Under the pieces are notes generated by a model that saw only the letters and a program-made list of their open reading frames with translations, did no database searches and was not told where the DNA came from. DNA of 64,000 nucleotides. Source: an uncultured Paracoccaceae bacterium. GTDB lineage: Bacteria; Pseudomonadota; Alphaproteobacteria; Rhodobacterales; Rhodobacteraceae. Below are positions 43,476 to 52,200 of this stretch, piece by piece (within the stretch, counting starts at the first letter, position 1; each line of letters starts with the position of its first letter). The translations under genes and the position numbers were made by a program. The DNA lies in assembly GCA_947493335.1 (NCBI GenBank), contig CANLQO010000002.1, positions 744,001-808,000 of the forward strand, read 5' to 3'.

Positions 43476-43564
43476 ACGTCAATTTTGACCTAACGGCAAC
43501 CTGTGCTTGCAAGGCGGCGGGGGATTGCTTACCTGCCTGTGGTGCAGATGAAAGAGGCAAGACC

Positions 43565-43831
43565 ATGAATGATATCGTCCAGATCGCGTTGCTTTTGATC
43601 GGGGTCGCGCGGACGTTTATCTTTGTTCATTTCATCATGAGCTGGCTGATCAGTTTCAATGTGCTCAACCTGCAGCAGCCCTTCGTTGCGCAGGTCTGGT
43701 ACGGGCTGCAGCGGTTGCTGGACCCCATCTACCGCCCGATCCGTCGGGTCTTGCCGGATATGGGCGGGATTGATCTGTCACCCATCGTGGCCCTGATCGG
43801 GCTGGAAATTCTCCGAATTCTGATCATCTGA
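43565..43831 (+). CDS. YggT family membrane protein
   Basis: An 88-residue protein with two hydrophobic helices. HFIMSWLISFNVLNLQQPFVAQVWYGLQRLLDPIYRPIRRVLPDMGGIDLSPIVALIGLEIL contains, in pieces, the YggT signature: a tryptophan-containing first helix, then D-P-x-x-x-P-x-R and G-x-D-x-S-P. YggT proteins are single-repeat here; their role (osmotic stress, cell division) is poorly defined. AGAGG lies upstream of ATG 43565. Confidence 0.88.
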   Translation: MNDIVQIALLLIGVARTFIFVHFIMSWLISFNVLNLQQPFVAQVWYGLQRLLDPIYRPIRRVLPDMGGIDLSPIVALIGLEILRILII

Positions 43832-43941
43832 CGCCTATCGGAAACACGGCGTGGCGCAAATGCGGGGCGTCGCGTCGCGGACAGGCTTCTGATCGAGTGG
43901 CGAAAATGGTGTAACTTGGTGCAAGTTGCAGGAGTCGCCCG

Positions 43942-46707
43942 ATGTCAGACAAGATCACATTCACCCTTGATGGCGAAACCGTCACTGCCGAACCCGGCAT
44001 GACCATCTGGGAGGTCGCGAACGGCCGCGGCCTTGTGATCCCGCATCTGTGCCATAAACCGCAGCCCGGATATCGGTCTGACGGCAACTGCCGCGCCTGC
44101 ATGGTTGCTATTGAGGGGGAACGCACGCTTGCTGCCTCTTGCATCCGCGAACCGCAGGACGGGATGGTCGTGACCACCAATCAACCGCGCGAGGTTCAGG
44201 CCCGTCGCATGGTGGTTGAAATGCTAGTCGCGGACCAACCCGCGCAGGACGCCGCACACGACAAATCCAGCCACCTTTGGGACATGGCCGCCGCGCAGGA
44301 CGTGGACGCGAGCCGTTTTCCCGCGATGGAACAGGATCACGTGCCCCTTTTGGATGACAGCCACATCGCGATGCGCGTCAATCTGGATGCCTGCATCCAA
44401 TGCGGGTTATGCGTGCGCGCCTGCCGCGAGGTGCAGGTCAATGACGTGATCGGCATGGCGGGCCGGGGCCACAATGCCTATCCGGTCTTTGATATGGACG
44501 ACCCGATGGGCGACAGCACTTGTGTGGCCTGTGGTGAATGCGTGCAGGCCTGCCCGACCGGCGCCCTGATGCCTGCGACCGTGCTGGATGACGCGCAGGT
44601 CGGCGACAGCGCGGATTATGATGATGAAGTCAAATCCGTCTGCCCCTTCTGCGGGGTTGGCTGTCAGGTCAGCCTGAAGGTCAAAGACAACAAGGTGAAG
44701 TTTGTCGAAGGGATCAACGGCCCCGCAAACGAAGGGCGGCTTTGCGTCAAGGGCCGCTTTGGTTTTGACTACATCCACCATGACCACCGGCTGACCAAGC
44801 CGCTGATCCGCCGTGACGATGCGCCCGCCAAAGGACTGAACGTTGATCCCGGCAACTGGCAGGAATTCTTCCGCGAGGCGACATGGGAAGAGGCTTTGGA
44901 CGCGGCGGCCAATGGGCTCAAGGACATCGGCGGCACAGGCGTCGCAGGTTTTGGTTCGGCCAAATGCACCAATGAAGAGGCGTATCTGTTCCAAAAGTTG
45001 ATCCGCCAGGGCTTTGGCCACAACAACGTCGACCACTGCACACGGCTTTGCCATGCCTCGTCCGTTGCGGCGCTGATGGAGAATGTTGGATCCGGCGCCG
45101 TGACGGCGACCTTCAATGAAATCGAAAACGCCGATGTGGCGATCGTGATCGGGGCAAACCCAGTCGAGAACCATCCCGTTGCGGCGACCTATTTCAAGCA
45201 GTTCACCAAGCGTGGCGGCAAGCTGATTGTGATGGATCCGCGCGGCGTTGGTCTGCGCCGCTTTGCCAGCCACATGCTGCAATTCCGCCCCGGCGCGGAC
45301 GTCTCAATGCTCAATGCGATCATGCATGTGATCGTGGAAGAAAAGCTTTACGATCAACAATATATCGAGGCCTATACCGAGAATTGGGAAGCCGAGAAGG
45401 CGCACTTGGCCGACTTTACGCCCGAGAAGATGGAAGGCATCTGCGGCATTCCCGCCGAGACCCTGCGCGAGGTTGCCCGCACCTTTGCCACCGCCAAATC
45501 CGCGATGATCTTCTGGGGCATGGGCGTCAGCCAGCACATCCACGGCACCGACAATTCCCGCTGCCTGATCAGCCTTGCGCTGATGACCGGACAGGTTGGC
45601 CGCCCCGGCACTGGCCTGCATCCATTGCGCGGGCAGAACAATGTGCAAGGGGCCTCTGACGCAGGCCTGATTCCGATGTTCCTGCCGGACTATCAGCCGG
45701 TGGGTGATGACGGCGTCCGCTCTGCCTTTCACGAGGTCTGGAACGAGGGGAAGATCGACCCCAACAAGGGCTTGACGGTCACCGAAATTCTGGATGCGGT
45801 CCACGCGGGCAACATTCACGGCATGTATATTCTGGGCGAGAACCCGGCAATGTCAGACCCCGACGTGGAACATGCGCGGGATGCGCTGGCCAAGCTTGAC
45901 CATTTGGTTGTGCAGGACATCTTTCTGACCGAGACGGCGAACTTTGCCGATGTCATTCTGCCCGCCAGTGCCTTTGCCGAAAAGACTGGAACTGTGACCA
46001 ACACCAATCGTCAGGTGCAGATGGGTCGGCCTGCGGTTGCACCTCCGGGTGACGCGAAAGAAGATTGGTGGATCACCGTTGAACTCGCCAAGCGGCTGGG
46101 ACTGGGTTGGACCTACACGCATCCGCGCGACGTTTTTGGTGAGATGACGCAGCTGATGAAATCTTTGAACAACATCACATGGGACCGGCTTGAGGCGCAG
46201 AATGTCGTGACCTATCCTTCGTTGTCGCCCGAAGACCCCGGCCAGCCGATTGTGTTTGGTGACGGTTTCCCGCGCGCCAATGGCCGGGCCCGGTTCACCC
46301 CGGCGAGTGTGATTGCGCCCGATGAAACGCCCGATACCGAATACCCGATGATCCTGACCACGGGCCGTCAGCTGGAACATTGGCACACGGGTTCGATGAC
46401 CCGGCGGTCCAAGGTGCTGGATGCGGTCGAGCCAGAGGCGAACTGTTCGCTGCATCCATCGACCCTGCGCAAGCTTGGCGTCGAACCGGGCGGATTGATC
46501 CGCCTGACCACGCGGCGCGGATCCATCACGGTGATGGCACGCGCGGACCGCGCGGTGTCACCGGATATGGTGTTCCTGCCGTTTGCCTATGTGGAAGCGG
46601 CGGCCAATATCCTGACAAATCCCGCCGTCGATCCCTACGGGAAGATCCCCGAGTTTAAATTCTCTGCCGTACGGGTCGAAAAGGCCGAGGCCGTTGCCGC
46701 AGAATAG
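43942..46707 (+). CDS. Formate dehydrogenase alpha subunit, NuoG-like N-terminus, Cys-type
   Basis: A 921-residue molybdopterin oxidoreductase. In order: a 2Fe-2S domain (HLCHKPQPGYRSDGNCRACM), the His-containing [4Fe-4S] region, two ferredoxin clusters (CIQCGLCVRAC, CVACGECVQACPTG), the catalytic-domain cluster (CPFCGVGC), then the Mo site TRLCHASSVA where Cys stands in the place of selenocysteine in E. coli FdhF. LTTGRQLEHWHTGSMTRRS and the C-terminal aspartate-decarboxylase-like domain bind the cofactor. This is FdsA/FdhF-type, oxidising formate to CO2. The usual partners fdsG, fdsB and the maturation gene fdhD are not adjacent, so its electron acceptor is unclear. Confidence 0.88.
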   Translation: MSDKITFTLDGETVTAEPGMTIWEVANGRGLVIPHLCHKPQPGYRSDGNCRACMVAIEGERTLAASCIREPQDGMVVTTNQPREVQARRMVVEMLVADQPAQDAAHDKSSHLWDMAAAQDVDASRFPAMEQDHVPLLDDSHIAMRVNLDACIQCGLCVRACREVQVNDVIGMAGRGHNAYPVFDMDDPMGDSTCVACGECVQACPTGALMPATVLDDAQVGDSADYDDEVKSVCPFCGVGCQVSLKVKDNKVKFVEGINGPANEGRLCVKGRFGFDYIHHDHRLTKPLIRRDDAPAKGLNVDPGNWQEFFREATWEEALDAAANGLKDIGGTGVAGFGSAKCTNEEAYLFQKLIRQGFGHNNVDHCTRLCHASSVAALMENVGSGAVTATFNEIENADVAIVIGANPVENHPVAATYFKQFTKRGGKLIVMDPRGVGLRRFASHMLQFRPGADVSMLNAIMHVIVEEKLYDQQYIEAYTENWEAEKAHLADFTPEKMEGICGIPAETLREVARTFATAKSAMIFWGMGVSQHIHGTDNSRCLISLALMTGQVGRPGTGLHPLRGQNNVQGASDAGLIPMFLPDYQPVGDDGVRSAFHEVWNEGKIDPNKGLTVTEILDAVHAGNIHGMYILGENPAMSDPDVEHARDALAKLDHLVVQDIFLTETANFADVILPASAFAEKTGTVTNTNRQVQMGRPAVAPPGDAKEDWWITVELAKRLGLGWTYTHPRDVFGEMTQLMKSLNNITWDRLEAQNVVTYPSLSPEDPGQPIVFGDGFPRANGRARFTPASVIAPDETPDTEYPMILTTGRQLEHWHTGSMTRRSKVLDAVEPEANCSLHPSTLRKLGVEPGGLIRLTTRRGSITVMARADRAVSPDMVFLPFAYVEAAANILTNPAVDPYGKIPEFKFSAVRVEKAEAVAAE

Positions 46708-46714
46708 GATTAAA

Positions 46715-46728
46715 TGAACGCTTGTTCA
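46715..46728. promoter_or_regulatory. TetR-like operator ahead of the acyl-CoA ligase operon
   Basis: TGAAC-GCTT-GTTCA has perfect five-base arms and ends eight bases before the -35 box of the candidate promoter. The arrangement fits repression by a TetR-family regulator sensitive to an acyl-CoA; no such regulator gene is in the window. Confidence 0.5.
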
Positions 46729-46736
46729 AAAAACCG

Positions 46737-46766
46737 TTGACGTGACACGGGGCGGCGGCACAGTAT
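46737..46766 (+). promoter_or_regulatory. Candidate sigma-70-type promoter of the acyl-CoA ligase operon
   Basis: TTGACG (46737-46742) and CAGTAT (46761-46766) are separated by 18 bases, the only good pair in the 130-base spacer after the formate dehydrogenase gene. It is about 70 bases ahead of the ligase start, and the palindrome at 46715-46728 lies just upstream. Confidence 0.45.
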
Positions 46767-46837
46767 TGTCCTCATAGGCTGGCACAAAGGTGACTCGGCC
46801 AACATCGGCAACGACCGATGAGGGAGGACATTTGAAT

Positions 46838-48793
46838 ATGACGCCTGCTACGCCCGAAGGGGCGCTGCATTCTATTCCGGCATTGCTGTCCCGCAACGTG
46901 GCGCAGCACGGGGCCAAGGCGGCCTATCGCGAAAAGGAATATGGGATCTGGCAAAGCTGGACCTGGGCTGACGTCGCCGAAGAAACGGATGCGCTGGCCT
47001 TAGGACTACTTGTTCTGGGTGCCGAGGCCGGGGACCACATTGCCATCATCGGGCGCAATCGCCCGGCCCTTTACTGGGCCATGATTGCCGCACAGAAGAT
47101 TGGATGCGTGCCCGTCCCGCTTTATCAGGATGCCGCCGCCGAAGAGATTGCTTATGCACTTGATCACTGTGGCGCGCGGTTTGCGATTGCCGGGGATCAA
47201 GAGCAGGTCGACAAGATCGCCGATGCCCGCGATGGCCTGACGACGCTGGAGCATGTCATCTATCTGGATGGGCGAGGACTGCGGAAATACGACCATTCCG
47301 CGATGTCGTCGTATGCGGATGTGCAGGACAAGGGGCGCGCGTCTGGCTTGTCTGCCGTCCTTGCAGAACGCACGGCGGCGCAAAATTACGACAGCACCTG
47401 CGTTATGCTTTATACATCCGGGACGACAGGGCGGCCCAAGGGAGTGGTTCTGTCGAACCGCAATGTCATTGAAACCTCAAAAAATTCTGCGGAATTTGAC
47501 TATCTGAAAGCCGGGGATGAGGTGCTGGCCTATCTGCCGATGGCCTGGGTTGGGGATTTCATCTTTTCCATCGGGCAGGCGATGTGGACGGGGTTCTGCG
47601 TAAATTGCCCGGAATCCGAACATACGATGATGACTGATCTGCGCGAGATTGGGCCGACGTATTACTTTGCGCCACCTCGGGTTTTTGAGGGCCAGCTGAC
47701 ATCCGTGATGATCCGGATGGAGGACGCGGGCCGGTTCAAGCGGCACCTGTTTAACCACGCAATGGAGGTGGCGCGGCGCGTCGGACCTGACCTGCTCGAC
47801 GGCAAGCCGGTGGGTTTTTTGGATCGGCTAAAGTATCGGATTGGGTCATTGCTGGTCTTCGGACCGTTGAAGAACACACTGGGCCTGAGCCGTGTCAGGG
47901 TGGGATATACCGCCGGTGAAGCGATCGGACCGGAGATTTTCGATTTCTACCGGGCGCTGGGCATCAATCTGAAGCAACTCTATGGTCAGACGGAAGCCAC
48001 TGTTTTCATTACACAACAACCCGATGGAGAAGTCCGGTCAGACACCGTTGGCGTGCCGTCACCGGGGGTTGAGATCAAGATCGCGGAAAGTGGCGAGGTC
48101 TTTTATCGCTCGCCCGGAACGTTTGTCGAATACTACAAGAACGCCGAAAGCACCGCCTCGACCAAGGACGCCGAAGGCTGGGTCGCGACGGGGGATGCGG
48201 GGTTTATCGAAGAAGGCACCGGGCATTTACGGATCATCGACCGCGCCAAGGACGTGGGCAAATTGGCCGATGGCGGGCTGTTTGCACCGAAGTACGTGGA
48301 AAACAAGCTGAAGTTCTATCCCAATATTCTGGAGGCCGTGGTCTTTGGCGCGGGCAAGGATCGCTGTGTGGCTTTCATCAATATCGACCTGACTGCCGTC
48401 GGGAACTGGGCGGAACGGAATAATATCGCCTACTCCAGCTATCAGGAATTATCCCAGCATCCCAGGGTGTTAGAGATGATTGAAGGCCATGTGAACGCGG
48501 TCAATGAAAGTGTGGCAGAGGATGACATGCTGTCGGGCTGTCAGATTCACCGGTTCCTAGTGCTGCACAAGGAGTTGGACGCCGACGATGGCGAGATGAC
48601 ACGTACCCGCAAGGTCCGACGCGCCGTCATCGGCGAGAAATTCGATGACTTGATTACGGCGCTCTATGACGGGTCGTCAGAGGTCTATACCGAGACCGAG
48701 GTTACCTATGAGGACGGCCGTAAGGGCAAGATCACGGCGACGCTGGATATTCGCGACGCCAAAGTCTTTTCAAATCGAAAGGCTGCGGCATGA
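46838..48793 (+). CDS. Long-chain-type AMP-forming acyl-CoA synthetase
   Basis: A 651-residue acyl-CoA ligase. A3 is MLYTSGTTGRPKGVVLSN near residue 190, A5 is LKQLYGQTEATVFIT, A7 is GWVATGDAGF and A8 is IIDRAKDVGKLADGG. It ends in an extended C-terminal region with RKVRRAVIGEKFDDLI and no clear A10 lysine motif of the short-chain type, as in FadD15-like ligases. It activates a carboxylic acid with CoA. GGGAGG (46819-46824) precedes both TTG 46832 and ATG 46838; the ATG is chosen. It overlaps the following ATPase gene by four bases, tying the ligase to the ABC transporter. Confidence 0.86.
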   Translation: MTPATPEGALHSIPALLSRNVAQHGAKAAYREKEYGIWQSWTWADVAEETDALALGLLVLGAEAGDHIAIIGRNRPALYWAMIAAQKIGCVPVPLYQDAAAEEIAYALDHCGARFAIAGDQEQVDKIADARDGLTTLEHVIYLDGRGLRKYDHSAMSSYADVQDKGRASGLSAVLAERTAAQNYDSTCVMLYTSGTTGRPKGVVLSNRNVIETSKNSAEFDYLKAGDEVLAYLPMAWVGDFIFSIGQAMWTGFCVNCPESEHTMMTDLREIGPTYYFAPPRVFEGQLTSVMIRMEDAGRFKRHLFNHAMEVARRVGPDLLDGKPVGFLDRLKYRIGSLLVFGPLKNTLGLSRVRVGYTAGEAIGPEIFDFYRALGINLKQLYGQTEATVFITQQPDGEVRSDTVGVPSPGVEIKIAESGEVFYRSPGTFVEYYKNAESTASTKDAEGWVATGDAGFIEEGTGHLRIIDRAKDVGKLADGGLFAPKYVENKLKFYPNILEAVVFGAGKDRCVAFINIDLTAVGNWAERNNIAYSSYQELSQHPRVLEMIEGHVNAVNESVAEDDMLSGCQIHRFLVLHKELDADDGEMTRTRKVRRAVIGEKFDDLITALYDGSSEVYTETEVTYEDGRKGKITATLDIRDAKVFSNRKAAA

Positions 48794-49608
48794 AGGACAT
48801 CGCTGACAGCTACGTCACCGAAGACGGCCGCACCATCGGTAAAGTCCTGATGGATATGAAGAATATCACCCTGCGCTTTGGCGGCGTGGAGGCGATCAAG
48901 GACATTTCCTTTGACATTCGCGAAGGTGAGATTCGCGCGATCATCGGGCCGAACGGTGCGGGCAAGTCATCCATGCTCAACGTGATCTCGGGGTTCTACA
49001 ATCCGCAGGTCGGAGAGGTCTGGTTTCGCGGCGAAAAACGCCCACCGATGAAGCCCTATCAGGTCGCCCGTCAAGGGATCGCACGGACGTTTCAGAACAT
49101 CGCCTTGTTCGAGGGGATGAGCGTTTTGGACAATGTCATGACCGGCCGATTGCGGCAGATGCAAACGGGCATGTTTGCGCAGGCGCTGTGGTGGGGAAAG
49201 GCCCAACGTGAGGAAACGGAAAACCGTGAAGCCGTTGAAAAGATTATTGATTTTCTGGAAATTCAGGCCATCCGCAAGACCCCTGTCGGACGGCTGCCCT
49301 ATGGTTTGAAAAAGCGCGTCGAGCTGGCCCGCGCGCTGGCAGCGGAGCCTGAACTGTTGCTGCTGGACGAGCCGATGGCGGGGATGAACGTCGAGGAAAA
49401 AGAGGACATGTCCCGCTATATCCTTGATGTAAATGACGAATTTGGGACCACGGTGGCCCTGATTGAGCACGATATGGGGGTCGTCATGGACCTGAGCGAC
49501 CGGGTTGTGGTGATGGATTACGGCCGCAAGATCGGGGACGGCACGCCGGACGAAGTGCGCGGCAATCAGGATGTCATCGACGCCTATCTGGGGGTGCAGC
49601 ATGACTGA
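48790..49608 (+). CDS. ABC transporter ATP-binding protein, LivG type
   Basis: A 272-residue ATPase of the branched-chain amino acid (HAAT) family. Walker A is GPNGAGKSSM, FQNIALFEGMSVLDNVM follows the Q-loop, the signature is LPYGLKKRVELARAL, Walker B is LLLLDEPMAGMN and the H-loop is LIEHDMG. The first 20 residues (MKDIADSYVTEDGRTIGKV) are an extra acidic extension. ATG overlaps the ligase stop. Taken with the ligase, the imported solute is more likely a carboxylic acid than an amino acid. Confidence 0.88.
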   Translation: MKDIADSYVTEDGRTIGKVLMDMKNITLRFGGVEAIKDISFDIREGEIRAIIGPNGAGKSSMLNVISGFYNPQVGEVWFRGEKRPPMKPYQVARQGIARTFQNIALFEGMSVLDNVMTGRLRQMQTGMFAQALWWGKAQREETENREAVEKIIDFLEIQAIRKTPVGRLPYGLKKRVELARALAAEPELLLLDEPMAGMNVEEKEDMSRYILDVNDEFGTTVALIEHDMGVVMDLSDRVVVMDYGRKIGDGTPDEVRGNQDVIDAYLGVQHD

Positions 49609-49617
49609 AATGACACA

Positions 49618-49667
49618 GGCACATTCCATGCAGAAACCATGCACAGACCATACACAACCCATGTGCA
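49618..49667 (+). repeat. 11-base-period tandem repeat upstream of the LivH-type gene
   Basis: Units CCATGCAGAAA, CCATGCACAGA, CCATACACAAC and CCATGTGCATC follow each other with their hexamers at 49629, 49640, 49651 and 49662, exactly 11 bases apart; a fifth, weaker one (GGCACA) lies at 49618. It fills the 107-base gap between two genes that are otherwise tightly packed, and ends about 48 bases before the next start. Confidence 0.65.
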
Positions 49668-49715
49668 TCAAAGTCCTAACCGGCGTTAACGCCTTAACGG
49701 TGGGGGTGACGCGCA

Positions 49716-50714
49716 ATGTCTGCTGATTTTCTCTACGGGATTGAGGTCGTCATCAACGGGCTGATGGCCGGGGTGCTTTATGCGCTTGTCGCACTTGGCT
49801 TTGTGTTGATTTTCAAGGCCTCTGGCATCTTCAATTATGCCCAAGGCGTCATGGCCCTGTTTGCAGCGCTGACGCTGACCGGGATCATGTCGGGGCAGGT
49901 GCCTTTTTCACATTTGATCAATGCGATCTTCGGGACGGAAATTCACCACTTTGGCTGGCACGTGCCCGCGTTGCTGGCGATCATTCTGACGCTTTTGGTG
50001 ATGATTGTCTTTGCCTGGGCGGTGCAGAGGTTCGTCTTTAAACATCTGGTCGGACAAGAGCCGATCATCCTGTTTATGGCAACGATCGGGCTGGCCTATT
50101 TCCTTGAAGGGGTCGGTGATCTGATGTGGGGGTCAGACATCAAGAAGCTTGATGTGGGTCTACCGCAGGGCGGGTCGATCTGGGTCGAGGATGCAACCGC
50201 CTTTCTGGGGGGCGATGATTTCTACGGCTTCTTCATCGACAAGCTAGACATGGTGGCCACAGTGGTTGCGGCCATTCTGGTGATCGGACTGGTGGCGTTT
50301 GCACAATACACCAAACAGGGCCGGGCCATGCGGGCGGTTGCAGACGACCATCAGGCAGCGCTGAGCGTCGGGATTTCGCTGAACTTTATCTGGGTGCTGG
50401 TCTGGTCGCTGGCCGGATTGGTGGCCCTCGTGGCGGGCATTATGTGGGGCGCGAAATCAGGCGTGCAGTTTTCATTGAGCCTGATCGCGCTGAAGGCCTT
50501 GCCCGTGCTGATGCTGGGCGGCTTTACCTCGATCCCCGGCGCGATTGTCGGCGGGCTGATCATCGGGGTGGGTGAGAAGCTGTTCGAATACACCATCGGC
50601 GCGCCCTATCTGGGCGGTGCGACCGAAAACTGGTTTGCCTATGTGCTGGCACTGATCTTTTTGGTGTTCCGTCCGCAGGGGCTATTTGGGGAGCGGATCA
50701 TTGAGCGGGTTTGA
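49716..50714 (+). CDS. ABC transporter permease, LivH type
   Basis: A 332-residue permease with about eight helices. The start GLMAGVLYALVALGFVLIFKASGIFNYAQGVMALFAAL is typical of LivH. PIILFMATIGLAYFLEG, RAMRAVADDHQAALSVGI (cytoplasmic EAA-like loop) and KALPVLMLGGFTSIPGAIVGGLIIG follow, each in the usual place. It is preceded by the 11-base-period repeat rather than a start/stop overlap, so it may have its own expression control within the operon. Confidence 0.88.
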   Translation: MSADFLYGIEVVINGLMAGVLYALVALGFVLIFKASGIFNYAQGVMALFAALTLTGIMSGQVPFSHLINAIFGTEIHHFGWHVPALLAIILTLLVMIVFAWAVQRFVFKHLVGQEPIILFMATIGLAYFLEGVGDLMWGSDIKKLDVGLPQGGSIWVEDATAFLGGDDFYGFFIDKLDMVATVVAAILVIGLVAFAQYTKQGRAMRAVADDHQAALSVGISLNFIWVLVWSLAGLVALVAGIMWGAKSGVQFSLSLIALKALPVLMLGGFTSIPGAIVGGLIIGVGEKLFEYTIGAPYLGGATENWFAYVLALIFLVFRPQGLFGERIIERV

Positions 50715-50821
50715 CCTTGGCCGTGCGGGCCACCGTGTGAGGCAAGGCCTCACGACGCCCGCCCACCCGGCCTTGGGTGCCGGAGGCGGGAGCTTTTTGG
50801 TCAAAATGAAGGAGTGGGCAA
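50715..50821 (+). other. 107-base spacer with hairpin inside the transporter operon
   Basis: GTGAGGC (50737-50743) and GCCTCAC (50747-50753) form a seven-base stem, and a GC-rich second half ends in AGCTTTTTGGTCAAAATGAAGG ahead of the next gene's ribosome site. The TTTTTGGTCAAAAT phrase resembles the one at 13391-13405 between urtB and urtC, both next to GC-rich hairpins. Confidence 0.45.
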
Positions 50822-51067
50822 GTGGATAGTCTTGTCATCACGTTGATCAAACGTGCACCGACCTTGTTAGTGATCGCCGCCTTACTGCTGTATATCAGCG
50901 GCGTTTCGAATGCGCTTGCGACCTATCAGTCATTGCAGGGGCAAGGGGCGGCATCCATCACTTACCTGTTCACCTTTGTCTTCAGCGCGATCTACCAGCC
51001 GGTGATCCTGATCGCTTGGGCAGCGGCTGTGCACTACCTTTCCATTCTGTCGATGAGGATGCGCTGA
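50822..51067 (+). CDS. Small two-helix membrane protein within the ABC operon
   Basis: An 81-residue protein with hydrophobic stretches at residues 12-27 (TLLVIAALLLYISGVS) and 44-69 (ASITYLFTFVFSAIYQPVILIAWAAA). It starts at GTG 50822 behind AAGGAG and stops one base before the LivM-type gene, so it is clearly part of the operon. It matches no standard ABC component. It may be a small accessory subunit of the permease. Confidence 0.72.
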   Translation: MDSLVITLIKRAPTLLVIAALLLYISGVSNALATYQSLQGQGAASITYLFTFVFSAIYQPVILIAWAAAVHYLSILSMRMR

Positions 51068-51068
51068 G

Positions 51069-52145
51069 ATGCTCTATCGTGAAGCGGGTGACTTCAAGAC
51101 AACCTATGTCGACGACAGCCAGACATTCCCGATCAAGTTTGACCGTGCCGGGTTCTGGGTAACGATGGCGGTGGCCTGGCTGGTCATCCCGTTTGTGATC
51201 AATGACTATTGGGCCTCGTCCCTGTTGGTGCCGTTTCTGATCTATGCGATTGCGGCCCTGGGGTTGAACATTCTGACCGGCTATTGCGGGCAGGTGAGCC
51301 TTGGCACCGGCGGCTTCATGGCCGTGGGGGCCTATGCCTGTTACAAGCTGATGACTGCTTTTCCCGACGTCTCGATCCTGATCCATGTGGTGCTGGCGGG
51401 GGGGATCACGGCCGCGGTTGGTGCGGCCTTTGGCCTGCCAAGTCTGCGGATCAAGGGGTTCTATCTGGCGGTGGCGACGCTTGCCGCGCAGTTTTTCCTT
51501 GTCTGGCTTTTCAACAAAGTGGCGTGGTTTTACAATTATTCCGCATCAGGCCAGATCAACGCGCCAGAGCGGTTGGTGGCAGGGGTCGCGGTGACGGGGC
51601 CGAACACACCCGCATGGGCACAATATCTGATCTGCCTGTTCTTCGTCACACTTTGTGCGCTGGTGGCGCGCAACCTGACGCGCGGGTCGACCGGGCGCAA
51701 GTGGATGGCGATCCGCGACATGGATATTGCGGCTGAGATCATCGGGGTGAACCCGCTGCGCGCCAAGCTGACAGCCTTTGCCGTGTCGTCGTTTTTTGTC
51801 GGCGTTTCGGGGGCGCTGTTCTTTGCGGTCTATCTGGGCGCTGTGGAAGTCGGCGAGGCCTTTGGCATCCAGAAGAGTTTTCTGGTGTTGTTCATGATCA
51901 TCATCGGCGGGCTGGGTAGCATTTTTGGCAGCTTTGCAGGGGCCGCCTTTCTGGTCATCATGCCGGTGGCGCTGAAGTGGTTGGGCGTTGATGTGTTGGG
52001 CTGGCCCACCGATCTGGTGGCGCATTTCCAACTGGTGATTGTTGGCGCGCTGATCATGTTTTTCCTGATCAAGGAGCCGCATGGGCTGGCCGCGATCTGG
52101 CGCCATATCAAAGAGAAGTTACGGCTGTGGCCGTTTCCTTATTAA
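51069..52145 (+). CDS. ABC transporter permease, LivM type
   Basis: A 358-residue permease. LIYAIAALGLNILTGYCGQVSLGTGGFMAVGAYACYKL is the conserved LivM start of the membrane domain (in the first third). SLRIKGFYLAVATLAAQFFL, RKWMAIRDMDIAAEIIGVNPLRAKLTAFAVSSFFVGVSGAL and MIIIGGLGSIFGSFAGAAF follow. The first 35 residues are a soluble cytoplasmic extension (EAGDFKTTYVDDSQTFP). It pairs with the LivH-type protein. Confidence 0.88.
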   Translation: MLYREAGDFKTTYVDDSQTFPIKFDRAGFWVTMAVAWLVIPFVINDYWASSLLVPFLIYAIAALGLNILTGYCGQVSLGTGGFMAVGAYACYKLMTAFPDVSILIHVVLAGGITAAVGAAFGLPSLRIKGFYLAVATLAAQFFLVWLFNKVAWFYNYSASGQINAPERLVAGVAVTGPNTPAWAQYLICLFFVTLCALVARNLTRGSTGRKWMAIRDMDIAAEIIGVNPLRAKLTAFAVSSFFVGVSGALFFAVYLGAVEVGEAFGIQKSFLVLFMIIIGGLGSIFGSFAGAAFLVIMPVALKWLGVDVLGWPTDLVAHFQLVIVGALIMFFLIKEPHGLAAIWRHIKEKLRLWPFPY

Positions 52146-52200
52146 CGGCGGGACAAACCCGCGCACGACAAGTCGGAAAACCAATGGGAGGATTGAACCG

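Noticed and set aside
49680-49705. CtrA-type TTAA sites (GTTAACGCCTTAAC).
   Set aside because: The two TTAA boxes are four bases apart rather than seven, so they do not make a CtrA box; kept only as part of the spacer description.
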